Assembly: GCA_032716605.1 (NCBI GenBank)
Contig: CM064572.1
Span: 37,836,010 to 37,900,009, forward strand
Reading direction: 5' to 3'
Source: Paralithodes platypus
Taxonomy: Eukaryota; Arthropoda; Malacostraca; Decapoda; Lithodidae
DNA: 64,000 nucleotides
Both the position numbers and the translations under genes were made by a program. Positions 1 through 9,850 of this stretch are shown piece by piece. Each line of letters begins with the position of its first letter. Within the stretch, counting starts at the first letter, position 1. The notes under the pieces were generated by a model. It made no database searches, was not told the DNA's origin, and saw only the letters and a list, made by a program, of their open reading frames with translations.

Positions 1-17
1 TCACTCACTCGCACTCA

Positions 18-98
<81 letters not shown>
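1..98. repeat. (TC)n then (CA)n microsatellite
   Basis: TCAC and TC dinucleotides run into about 30 uninterrupted CA units. The following 98-267 is unique-looking AT-rich DNA with no gene signal. Confidence 0.95.
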
Positions 99-99
<1 letters not shown>

Positions 100-267
100 A
101 ATTTACCCCCAGCATCCCTCAGGTAAAATTGGAAGCCAAATTGGACCTATCCATTGTAAAATGCAATTAAAAGACCGGATTGAAAAAATTATAATCGTCG
201 CTCAAATGAAGTGCAATGAAACACTTGAGGCAGAAAATATATATTGTTGGTGTCGTCACAAGCCATA

Positions 268-631
268 TTAAGGGGAGTTGGGGAGTTTTTCTGGTCCCTC
301 TTCTTCATGTTAAGTCCCATTAGTTTTCATATTTTATGACGTTTGGCCTATTAGTAAGGCGATGTTATGAGTTTTTGCCCTCTCCTGGTGTCAATTTAAG
401 ACCTTTCGTGCCATTTAGGTGTCGATCTTATCCTGGCGAGCGAGAGCGAGCCTGTAATTTTAAAAGGAATCGGCCTTTGGCCGGGACATTTGCTACCGAA
501 AAATTTACAAATTTATATTGAAAGGGGATCTAGGGGTTGTTTCTCTAAGTTTGATGGAGGTCTAGGGAGGAAACTAAGAAATAAAGGAATACATAAATTA
601 ACATACTAAAAAACGGCCCATCTCCCCTTAA
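268..631 (+). mobile_element. Family-A TTAA element, near complete
   Basis: This 364-bp element is bounded by TTAA on both sides. It has inverted ends of the type GGGGAGATGGGTCGTTTTT at the left and the complement at the right (here slightly diverged). No coding capacity is seen; the 61-codon frame inside it is fortuitous. In order it holds four imperfect ~32-bp repeats (CCATTAGTTT...AAGACNTTCG), the direct repeat GCGAGCGAGAGCGAGC, the GGCCTTTGGCC hairpin at 471-482, a second hairpin around CTACCG, and a GATGGAGGTCTAGGGAGG block. TTAA target choice suggests mobilisation by a piggyBac-like transposase; this is inference. Confidence 0.8.
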
Positions 632-689
632 TTTGTTACAAGACCGGACAATCAGCTATAGGAGTGGAACAAATCTAGAACACCACTAA

Positions 690-1260
690 TAACAACAGCA
701 AAAATAACAATAATAACAATAACAATACTGATAATACATGTAATAATACACGGTAATAGAAATATTTAAACATTTCTATTAATATTAATATGTAAAACGA
801 TGTCATCATTATTATGAATAGATTATATATATTTCTATTAATATTAATATGGAAAGCAGTGTCATCAATATAATTATAAACATATCTATTATTATTAATA
901 TGGAAAACAATATCATAATTATTATCATATTAGTATTGAAATAGTATTATAAATATTATAAAAATTTCGATTAATATTAACCTCTTCTGTACCGACGACG
1001 TCTTTTGTATTTTATTCTAGTTATATGTTGACGATTTTGTGCACTTTAAGAAGGATCTGTGGTAGTAAAAAGGGTTAAGTGAGATAGTTCGAAGCCTGTT
1101 TATTGATGGAGGCCCTTTTTAAACTTAATGAAATCGTATAATATTAGCCAGAATAAAGTTAAAAGGACGGCACCGGTACTGAAGGGGTTAATATGGAAAA
1201 CAATACCATCATTATTATTATATTAGTATTGAAATATTATTACGAATAATATTATCTTTG
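690..1260. repeat. AT-rich ~75-bp degenerate tandem repeat
   Basis: Four diverged copies share a core of the type CTATTAATATTAATATGGAA followed by AACAATATCATCATTATTAT. The last copy is split at its TTAA by the family-B element at 977-1191. The intact neighbouring copies show the pre-insertion sequence. Confidence 0.75.
977..1191 (+). mobile_element. Family-B TTAA foldback element
   Basis: A 215-bp element flanked by TTAA on both sides. The ends read TTAACCTCTTCTGTACCG and, inverted, CACCGGTACTGAAGGGGTTAA-type sequence. The two halves are inverted copies of one another over about 85 bp, with a centre of about 40 bp (GGTAGTAAAAAGGGTTAAGT). It is non-coding. It sits inside an AT-rich tandem unit that is intact next door, so the TTAA duplication is directly supported. 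Confidence 0.8.
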
Positions 1261-1516
1261 GCTAGAGAGGCTAATGAGAGTGACGCTGTGCAGGTTGCAC
1301 ACAACATATGCGCCTGACTGTACACTGAGGATTTTTTTTTTCACACATATTTCCGAGTTAGTTCCTACCAAACAAATTCTGGTATCACATGTATTATCAT
1401 TATTTGTCAACATTACTCACGGTATATTCAGTTATAAATGTCTCTGTAGCTATATGAAAAATCAGTACCGATATAGTTTCAAATACCTATTAACACGAGA
1501 AAGTACAATTTAATAA

Positions 1517-1525
1517 GTGTGTGTG

Positions 1526-1565
<40 letters not shown>

Positions 1566-1587
1566 TGAGAGTGAGTGTGTGTGTGTG
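1517..1587. repeat. (GT)n/(GA)n microsatellite
   Basis: GT units, then about 20 GA units, then GT units, directly abutting the decayed retroelement that follows. Confidence 0.9.
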
Positions 1588-2410
1588 CAATGATGCCGTA
1601 GCCTTGAGGTATGGGTGGCCAGTTTTGAACCTGCCGCTGAAATGTGCATGTGGTGAAATAAACAACTAGGACCACTGTATGACCTGTAAGAAAGGATGAT
1701 TCATCTGTATCCGGCATGATGAAGTACGAGACATCACTGCACAAATGCTGGAAGAGGTGTGCCATGATGTCAGAATCGAACCAGAACTTCTGCCTATGGA
1801 CGGACAGCGCTTGGCCCACAATACTGCAAATACTTCAAATGAAGCAAGAATGGACGTAAGTGCTCGAGATATTTGGACGAGGGGACAACGGTCTTTTTTC
1901 GACATCAGAATCTTCAACCCAAGAGCACAAACATAACGTGAGCGAGGACTCAAGGCGGCATACTTGAGAAACGAAAGTGAGAAAAAACGCGCTTATGAAG
2001 AAAGAATTTTGAACAGGGATCAAGGAAGCTTTACTCCTCTGGTCTTCTCATCGTCGAGAGGAATGGGACCTTCTACAAGTGTCTTCTATGCCAGATTAGC
2101 TGAACAAATATCGGAGAAAAAGCGCCAGCATAGAAGCCAAGTCATGACTTGGATGAGATGCCGGCTCTCTTTCTCTCTTCTCAGGTCTGCACTCCTATGT
2201 CTCAGGGGTACAAGGTCCTCCCCGCTACAGAGGACAAGAGTGAGAGACTTGGACTTTGAAATGGTCGTGGCGGAGGGCCGAATTGGGGAACAACTAGGTT
2301 GATTGTACAGAGGTACTGGTACAATAAGATAAACTATAATGTAACTAGAATAAGATAGATTGTACACCACTTTGTAACTGTCACCTTAATACAAAAAAAA
2401 AAAAAAAAAA
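1586..2410 (+). pseudogene. 3' end of a poly(A) non-LTR-like retroelement, decayed
   Basis: A single reading frame (1586-2303) encodes the C-terminal module of an element-borne protein that I recognise as widespread in animal genomes but cannot assign to a clade. It begins with LRYGWPV and a CACG...H...C..KKG cysteine/histidine cluster. It continues with RHDEVRDITAQ, then RMDVSARDIWTRGQRSFFDI, then SFTPLVFSSSRGMG, and ends near LRSALLCLRGTRSS. The acidic/FFDIR part resembles a PD-(D/E)xK nuclease core; that is inference only. The frame has three in-frame stops: after EINN, after KKG, and after the RAQT at 1936. It is therefore dead. About 90 bp of 3' untranslated sequence and an 18-base poly(A) at 2393-2410 show a retrotransposed copy. 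The 5' part is missing; the copy starts at the microsatellite. Confidence 0.65.
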
Positions 2411-2522
2411 TGTGTGTGTGATATCAAAATGAGATACGTGTTTCGAAAAATTAGAGAGGAGTTCGTAGAAAAACAAACAAGAAAAACAGAATTCGTGATT
2501 AATACAAGTTTCTTCGGGCATG

Positions 2523-3407
2523 TTAAGGAGAGCTTTTTGTTTTATTGTTTTATTGTTTGTCTTTAGAAGGGCAGGAAGACCCCCATTGAGATGGAGAAAC
2601 TGTGTAAGAAATGCTTTGGATGATAGAGGAATGACTATAAATCAGGCAGGGGAAGTGGTGGTGGACAGAAGTGAATGGAGAATGCTTGTGAATAGTTGAG
2701 TGAACACGTGGTCATTTGGAGTAAGGGGTCGGGCGCAAGTTGGACTAGATATTAGTCCATCAGGTGCCTGGCCCGGGGGGAGACGATTAATATGAAGAGT
2801 GCGCCTGGAAGTGTGGTGGGAGGGCTTGTGGCTTTGGCTCCGCTGCATGTCTGCCTGCCGAGATCGGAACCTCTCCGGGTGGTCGGGGGCCGGGGGAGTG
2901 CTGGAGCGACCTTGGTGACCCTGGTCTCTGAGTCTCCTCCTGGGTGACCTGGATGTGTGTGAGTTTGTGCTTTTTATCTGTGTTTATTTGTTGTTTTATG
3001 TTGTTTTTGTGTTTTCCCTGTTCTTGCTCTGTCTTGAGTCGGCTACCCCCAAAATGGGGATTGGGCCTGAGCATATAGATAGATAGATAGATTGTTTGTC
3101 TGAACCCTGTTCTCCCTCACGTTTATCCCCAATAGTATTGAAATAATATGACGTTCGACCCATTAGTTTGACGATCTTAAGGCCTTTCGCCCTATATTTT
3201 GTCAATATCAAGTTCTTTCGTGCCATTTAGGTGTCGATTTATTTTTCCTGGCGAGCTATAGCCAGCCTGAAATTTTGGAGGAACCAGCCTTCGGCCGGGA
3301 TATTTTTTCTACCGAAAAATTTACACATTTATCTCGTAGGGGGATCACAGGGAGTTTTATTTCCTTAGCTTAATAGAAGTCTAGCGAACAAGAAAAACAA
3401 ATATATA
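2523..3407 (+). mobile_element. Family-A element split by two insertions
   Basis: The A left end TTAAGGAGAGC begins at 2523. It is interrupted at 2562 by a LINE fragment and resumes at 3091 with CTCCCTCACGTTTATCCCC and the rest of the A core, including hairpins near 3282-3320. It reaches the GAAGTCTAGCG block near 3380 before a mariner insertion at 3408. No A right end was found beyond the mariner, so the 3' end is lost. Confidence 0.7.
2563..3090 (+). mobile_element. LINE 3' fragment (RTE-like) with (ATAG)n tail
   Basis: A 5'-truncated LINE inserted in a family-A element. The first ~135 bp read as a C-terminal LINE peptide (RWRNCVRNALDDRGMTINQA ... WRMLVNS, stop at about 2698). About 370 bp of 3' untranslated sequence follow. 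A CCCC-loop-GGGG stem lies just before the end, then the tail ATAGATAGATAG. The 11-bp target duplication ATTGTTTGTCT is at 2552-2562 and 3091-3101. The tail and 3' stem resemble those of the R-type LINEs at 9851-10801 and 16820-18395, so I infer the same broad group; the reverse transcriptase domain itself is absent. Confidence 0.7.
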
Positions 3408-3577
3408 CAGGGTGTCCATAAAGTCTCTTTACAATTTAAAAAATGTATTACAAAAGCAAATGAACAGACAAATATGTGGAAATTATTACAAAATGAGGAG
3501 TAGATATTGAATTTTGTTTTGCCTCATTTAGTACACCTCTACATGGGCACCATTAGTTGCAAGAAGCACATCAAGAC

Positions 3578-6500
3578 ATAAGAACATAAGAAAATGGGAG
3601 TCTGGAGAAAGCCGATTGGCCTAAGCAAGGCAGATCCCTGTCCCACACAACCCCAATTCATTACAAAGCCCAATTATAGGCTTCACACTCTAATACCCTG
3701 AGGATCATCTTACCAAAACGGTTAGAGATTAACGCAGGATTATGGAGGTCTGCAGAGCGCTGATTGGCCCAACCCGGCTGATCCCCCTTCACACCCAACC
3801 CTTCTCGTCCATATGCTTATCCAATTTTATCTTAAAGCTCCCTACAGTTTTAGATCCCACTATAGCACTTGGTAGTCCATTCCACCCGTCTACAACTCTG
3901 TTACCAAACCAATACTTGCCTATATCTTTTCTGAAACGAAATTTATCTAATTTGAAACCATTGGTACGAGTTCTTTCGCTATCACTGAGCTTTAGTACAT
4001 TTGCCATGTCCCCTTTGTTAATCCCACTAACCCACTTGAACACCTCTATCATATCCCCTCTAACTCTGCGTCTCTCTAACGAATGTAAACCTAATTTTTT
4101 CAACCTTTCTTCATACGAAAGATTTCTAATATTATGGATCATTTTTGTCATTCTACGCTGTACTCTCTCCAATGAATCTATGTCCATTCTGTAATAAGGA
4201 CACCAAAATTGGACAGCATAATCCATATGGGGTCTCACTAATGACAAGTAAAGTTTTAAGATAACATCAGCAGTTCTGTTACTCACACTCCTAGAGATGA
4301 ACCCGAGAATCCTGTTTGCCTTATTACGAACACTTATACACTGTTTTCTAGGCTTCAAATCATTGCTAACAAACACACCTAGATCTTTCTCGCAGTCTGA
4401 ATTTTCTAATTCTAAATTAGCTAGTTTATATTTAACATTAGTTTGCATCTTCCCTATCTTTAATACCTTGCATTTGTCAATGTTAAACTTCATCTGCCAA
4501 TTTACTGACCATTCATGTAAGGTATCTAGATCCCTTTGGAGGCACTCTATATCGCTATCTGAATCAATTGATCTCCCTATTTTAGTATCGTCTGCGAATT
4601 TACTTATCCTACTAGTTATACCTAAATCTAGGTCATTTATGTATATAAGAAACAACAGGGGACCTAATACCGATCCCTGGGGGACACCACTTTTGACTGC
4701 TCCCCATTCTGACATGGTACCATTTATGCTGACTCTCTGCTTCCTACCAATTAGCCATGACCTAATCCATCCTAACAACGCCCCACCTATTCCATGTGCC
4801 TCAACCTTTCTCATCAATCTCTCATGAGGGACTCTGTCGAAAGCTTTACTGAAATCTAAATATATAATATCATATGACTTGTCATTATCTACTGCTTCAT
4901 ATACCTCTGAGAAAAAACTAAGCAAATTAGTAAGGCAAGACCGTCCCTGAGTGAATCCATGCTGAGAAGAATTGATTAAGTTAAATGTTTCTAAGTGGTT
5001 TCTCATTTTCCTAGCAATAATTGACTCAAGTAGTTTTCCTATGATTGAAGTGAGACTAATGGGACGGTAATTGGATGCTATTGATTTATCACCTTTTTTG
5101 AAGATCGGAACTACATTTGCAAGCTTCCAAGCTTCTGGAACTATACCTGTTTCTAATGACTTGTTAAATAGAAATGTTAATGGATAACTTAACTCATCTC
5201 TGCATTCTTTTAATACTCTAGCATATACCTCATCAGGACCAGGCGATTTATGAGGTTTCAGTCTGTCAATTTCCTTAACCACATCATTTCTACTTATAGT
5301 AACCGTACTTAACCTATTTTCTATACTATCGCTGTATACCTTACGGACTTCTGGAAACTGTGCCAAATTTTCATTAGTGAAAACGGAAAGAAATTGACTA
5401 TTTAATGTACTGCACATTTCTAAATAACTTTCTGTCAATTTTCCTATCGAAGTTTTAAGGGGACCAATTACATCTCTAACCTTGGATTTATAAAGTTGGT
5501 AAAAAGCTTTAGGATTATTTTTTGAATCATTGGCAACCTTAATTTCATAATTTCTTTTTTCTTTACTAATATCCTTTTTTACCTGTCGTGATAGATTCTG
5601 ATAGTAAGCAAGTAGGTGAATTTCGCCTTTTTTAATTTTTCTATATATTCCTCTCTTTTTTCCTAGAAGATCTAATAGTCTATTATTCATCCATTTGGGT
5701 TGGTTCTGTGTTGATCTAAATTTTCTTTTGGGGATATATTTATTTTGCGCATTGAATACTGACTTGATAAAATTATCGTATGTATCTACCAAGTTTGACG
5801 TCTCCTCCTGACTTAAGATGACAGGTACCTGAGAAAGGATACACTCATTTGGACACCTGGATCGACTTAATTTTTTGACCATAGGGTCCGCTAACAGGGC
5901 TTCTCTTAACCCACCATAATTGGCTTTTCTGAAGTCAGGTATTAATGTTGTATTCTCTCTGATATTACCTTTCCATTGTATATTAAAATACACAGAATTG
6001 TGATCACTATTTCCAAGGTGGTCCCCGATTTCTACACTATTTATCATATGTTCATTGTTACTGAAAACTAAATCGAGAATATTATCACCTCTAGTCGGCG
6101 TATCTATGAATTGAGATAAAAAACTATCTTGTACTACCTCAATAAACTCCTTTGAATCAGAGTCGCCTATTTGTTGCTGCCAATCTATATTAGGGAAATT
6201 AAAATCCCCCATAATGCACACGTTGCTAAGCCTTGATGCTATTTTAATTTCCTCCCATAATGATGTTCCGTCATTTCTACTCATATTTGGCGGTCTATAC
6301 ATAACTCCAATAACTAAAGTCTCACTACCTTCGTTAACTTCTACCCAAACACTTTCATTTTCATTATTTACTCTAATACCTGATTTAGTACAGCTTTTTA
6401 ATGAACTCCTGACAAACACTGCTATACCGCCACCCCTCTTACTTGTTCGGTCATATTTAAACAAACTATATCCTGGTATATCAAACTCTGCTAAAAAATG

Positions 6501-6792
6501 CCTGGTTTCTGTATTAATCCATGTTTCAGTTAGCGCTATTATGTCTATATTTTCTTTGCTAACCAGTGCTCTAAGTTCGTTCATTTTGTTACATAAACTC
6601 CTGCAATTTGTATAATAAACACTCAAACTATTACTTGTATTTGCAACTATTTTTCTATTGTTTTTAACTAATTTATTTTTACCTGTTGAACTACTGGACC
6701 TACACGGAAAATCTACGCTATCAGAATGTTCGTTATTACTATCAATTTGATGTGGCTGGGATTCTATTTTACTTACACACCTATGGTTTGTT
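3578..6792 (-). mobile_element. CR1-like LINE copy 1, 5'-truncated
   Basis: The element is inserted within the mariner transposase gene. The short duplication AAGAC lies at 3573-3577 and 6793-6797. Its 3' end is on the left and finishes in repeats of the octamer CATAAGAA, as in CR1/L2-type elements that end in short tandem repeats rather than poly(A). The left 210 bp are 3' untranslated sequence. The 5' end lies inside the ORF upstream of the endonuclease domain, so it is truncated there, yet the remaining frame is fully open. A second copy of the same family is at 50140-52990. Confidence 0.85.
3789..6792 (-). CDS. CR1-like LINE ORF2: endonuclease + reverse transcriptase
   Basis: The open frame runs 1022 codons from 6857. 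The first ~22 residues are antisense mariner sequence, so only about 1000 residues belong to the LINE. Residues ~78-295 form an AP-like endonuclease (NCRSL, ALTETWI, GDFNFPNIDW, SDHNS). Residues ~585-830 form the reverse transcriptase: SNYRPISLTS, SKAFDRVPHERL, SGVPQGSVLGPLLF, and the catalytic FADDTKI at ~754-760. The C-terminus has YYRMDIDSLERVQRRMTKMI and ends HMDEKGWV. These proteins nick DNA and copy LINE RNA at the nick (target-primed reverse transcription). No stop or frameshift is seen, unusual for this window and consistent with a recent insertion. The true start codon and any ORF1 are missing. The clade call CR1 rests on motif style and the octamer tail. Confidence 0.88.
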
Positions 6793-7195
6793 AAGACGGT
6801 ACTCGATTTCTTGCCATGTTCGCTGTAGCATAGCCTCATCAATGGTCGCAATGGCATCAGTGATCTTTTGCTTTAGGTCAGTGATGTCCCGTATCTCTGT
6901 TCGATACACGATATCTTTAACAAAACCCCATAGAAAGAAGTCCAGGGGAGTGATATCTGGTGAACGAGGTGGCCAGGGAATCGGGCCATCCCTTCCAATC
7001 CACCGGTCTGTGAATGTTTGATTTAGGAACTCACGAACACGCAGTCCCCAATGTGGTGGTGCACCATCTTGCTGATAAATGATGGTTGGTTGAAGGTCAT
7101 CTAGTTGTGGTGCCACATATTCAGTCAAAGGTCAAGGTAAACATTTGCAGTAATTGTTTTCTCGTGGAAGAAAAATGGACCAATGGACAAATGCA
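6793..7195 (-). pseudogene. Mariner-type transposase, C-terminal part (DD41D)
   Basis: The frame reads FFFHEKTITANVYL, then a one-base frameshift near 7130, then TEYVAPQLDD, IYQQDGAPPHW and PWPPRSPDITPLDFFLWG. The second catalytic Asp is in QQDG and the third in PLDF, with 41 residues between them by my count, hence DD41D. The N-terminal DNA-binding region and the first Asp are absent. The protein is cut at EIEYRL by the LINE. Its last residues (LLATNGAHVEVY, stop) lie on the other side of the LINE at about 3533-3572. Tc1/mariner transposases cut and paste DNA at TA. This copy cannot be active, being truncated, frameshifted and interrupted. Confidence 0.85.
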
Positions 7196-7354
7196 ATGTT
7201 ATTAACAACTTTGATAACCACCGAGTACATACAACAAACCTGATTAAAATATCTCATCAATTGCCTTGGTAATAATTGTTTTAAATTGTAAAGAGACTTT
7301 ATGGACACCCTGTATATATATATATATTTACCGTATATAAACTCTGCTACTACT

Positions 7355-7425
7355 AGTATTAATACTAATAATAATAATATTTATTGATACAAATAATAAT
7401 ACAAATAATAATAATAATAATAATG

Positions 7426-7492
<67 letters not shown>

Positions 7493-7540
7493 TAATAATA
7501 ATAATAATACCAGTAATAATAATATTGATAATAAATAAAT
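7355..7540. repeat. (AAT)n microsatellite
   Basis: About 55 AAT-type triplets with scattered GAT and CAA interruptions. The poly-Leu and poly-Ile frames across it are artefacts. Confidence 0.95.
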
Positions 7541-7743
7541 AAAGCCTTTCACTATTTAACTTCTTCCCACCAATCCACATCCAATCGCCATTATAATTAG
7601 CAACCACACGTAGAGGGCGAGGACTGACTGCCAAGGAAGTGTGAACCATCTATAGCATACCTGTTCTGCCAATCACAGCCTCAGGTGTGGTCGGATGCTT
7701 ACCTAAAACAAAAGAGATAAACATTAATATACGAATGCAATTT

Positions 7744-8040
7744 TTAAGGGGAGATTTCCAGTTAAGGAATATTTTTCTCGACCCCTTCTCCCTCATGTTT
7801 AGCCCCATTGCTTTTGAGATTTTAAGACGTTCGCCCCATTAGTTTGGTGCCATTTTTGTCAACATAAAGACCTTTCGTGCTATTAAGGAGTCGATTTTCC
7901 TGGCGAGCGATAGCGAGCCTATGATTTAGGAGGAACCGGCCTTCGGCCGGGAAATTTGTTCTACCGAAAAATGTACAGATTTTTCTTGAAAGGGGATCAA
8001 GGGGTTCTAATTTTAAGCTTGATGGAGGTCTAGGGAACAA
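7744..8040 (+). mobile_element. Family-A element, right end lost
   Basis: Starts TTAAGGGGAGATT at 7744 and holds the complete A core. The perfect hairpin CCGGCCTTCGGCCGG is at 7936-7950. Similarity stops at GGAGGTCTAGGGAACAA. The right inverted end is not recognisable before the CA repeat at 8114. Confidence 0.75.
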
Positions 8041-8113
8041 TGCCGTTGGCGATGATATATAATATATTTACTGCAGATAAATTTGGAAGAAAACAAATCA
8101 ATACAAATACAGT

Positions 8114-8127
8114 AACACACACACACA

Positions 8128-8164
<37 letters not shown>

Positions 8165-8177
8165 ACACACACACACA
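8114..8177. repeat. (CA)n microsatellite
   Basis: About 30 CA units with single interruptions. Confidence 0.95.
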
Positions 8178-8323
8178 ATTCATACAACACATACCACCCA
8201 GTTAAATTTCCCCTGAAAAAGTCCTCTGCTCTCGCTATAAAATTATCTCATGGTTATAAGTTTCCCATGCATACAAATTCGACACCAGCCCCTACCCCGC
8301 AGAATTTAAAACACAAAAGTGAC

Positions 8324-8327
<4 letters not shown>

Positions 8328-8382
<55 letters not shown>
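8328..8382. repeat. (GT)n microsatellite
   Basis: About 27 GT units running directly into a truncated family-A element. Confidence 0.95.
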
Positions 8383-8383
<1 letters not shown>

Positions 8384-8538
8384 GATCTATCGACACCTAA
8401 ATGGAACGATAGGTCTCAAAATGGAGCTAAAGGTGCTAAAATTGCCAAACTAATGGGCTGAACGTCTTAAAATGTCAAAACTAATGGGATTAACACGAGG
8501 GAGAAAGGGATCCAGAAAAACGACCCATGTCCCCTTAA
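8383..8538 (-). mobile_element. Family-A terminal fragment
   Basis: Only the repeat-bearing third of an A element remains: CGACACCTAAATGG, AAACTAATGGG twice, and AAAAACGACCCATGTCCCC before TTAA at 8535. It is truncated at the GT repeat. Confidence 0.75.
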
Positions 8539-8973
8539 TATGGGAGTCATATTACGTAACTAAATAATGACACAAGGGACACTAAATATCAAGATAGAGT
8601 AATATTACGAGACTGTAACAGGGATTTAATATACTGTATATCACAGAGCAATTGCCTTCATATCTCTCTCTCTCTCTCTCCAATAGTGTTAAGGGGACAT
8701 TATATTAATTATACATTTATTATTTATTATTACCGGTATACAGTATACTGTATATATTTGTTTTCGTTTGCTCCCGAAACCTCTATCAAACTTAAAAAAA
8801 AAAAAAAAATCCCAAAGACCCCTTCGAGATAAGTTTGTACATTTTTCGGCAGAAAATTTCCCGGTCGAAGACCTATTTCTCCTATAAGTTGCAGGCTCGC
8901 TAGCGCTCGCCAGGAAAAATTGACACGTAAATGGCACGAAAGGTCTTAATATTGACGAAGAAATGGGCAACAC

Positions 8974-9482
8974 TTTTTTGTGTCTTTTCTATGTGAGTGA
9001 GGGAGGCAAAAGGCAGACCTGCCTATAGCGAGTGCCTCCCCCATAGTTGAAAGAGTAACAGGGCCAAAATCAAGGGACGTTCGAGCCAAAATGCCTGGAC
9101 ACACCGAATTTGAAGCAATTTAAGTCATAGGAAGAGGGAAAGACTGAGTCTGGGAGAGAGTTCCAGAGCTCAGCTGTTGAATAGAAGAAAGTCTGAGAGT
9201 AACGTTTCACTCTTGGGTTGGAGAGTTGCACAGAGTAGGGGTGGGATTGTTTTGCAAGACGGGTACCACATGCCCTTACATAAAGGAGGTAGTATACACT
9301 GGGAAAGCTCTGAGGAACACTGATTATTATAGTAGCGATAGAATAGCGAGAGAGATGCAACATTGCGGCGAAGAGAGAGAGATTGCAGAGAGTTGGTGAG
9401 TGGACGGGAGTTAATGATACGAAAGGCCTTCCTTTCAATTTTGTCTAGGAGAGTGGTGTGAGAGGAATCTCCCCACACATGT
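8974..9482 (-). pseudogene. Jockey-like LINE J1, 3' portion
   Basis: The minus-strand frame reads WGDSSHTTLLDKIERKAFRI and ALRRNVASL-type sequence. After a frameshift near 9300 it reads AELWNSLPDSVFPSSYDL, ending at ..FGSNVP. About 95 bp of 3' untranslated sequence and a short poly(A) (TTTTTTG on the plus strand near 8974-8979) close the element. The upstream half lies at 13205-14711. The two halves are separated by the J2 insertion and the junction codons match (CSHV / WGDSS). Confidence 0.8.
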
Positions 9483-9850
9483 TGTTTTTTTTTTTTTAAG
9501 AGACAATGAACGGAGGAAGCAAAAACACAGATAAAACAAAAAGGTCTATGTGCCTAAAGGCATCCTCCATTCATAAAATGTTTGTAACAACTGGATTTAA
9601 ACATTTGTAGATTGTAAGTTTGTGGAAAGCAATTCGAGGGAAGTGAATTCCAAAGAGTAGTAGATCTAGGGATAAATGAATTTTGATAAGAAGAAGTTCT
9701 GCATTGTGGAGGAGAAAGTGTAAATTCATGGGCGCTCTCAGCTGCCCTAGTTCTACGGGGAAAGATGTGGAGAGGCGGCACAATTGAAGCAAGTTCCTCG
9801 GAACAATTGCTGTGAAAATATCTGTAGAATAATGCAAGGGATGCAACGTT

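Larger units (their letters stand above)
3408..7312 (-). mobile_element. DD41D mariner-type transposon, internally deleted and split by a LINE
   Basis: Inverted ends are visible: CAGGGTGTCCATAAAGTCTC at 3408 and its complement ending at 7312. Each is flanked by TA, the expected Tc1/mariner target. Only the C-terminal third of the transposase remains. The coding strand is minus, and the coding sequence is broken at 6792 by a CR1-like LINE (3578-6792). Removing the LINE span leaves about 690 bp of element. The intact neighbours at the TIRs make this one clear insertion into a TA-rich site at the end of a family-A element. Confidence 0.85.

Noticed and set aside
6214..6615. Plus-strand frames opposite the CR1 ORF
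   Set aside because: Antisense shadows of a clearly coding minus-strand RT/endonuclease.
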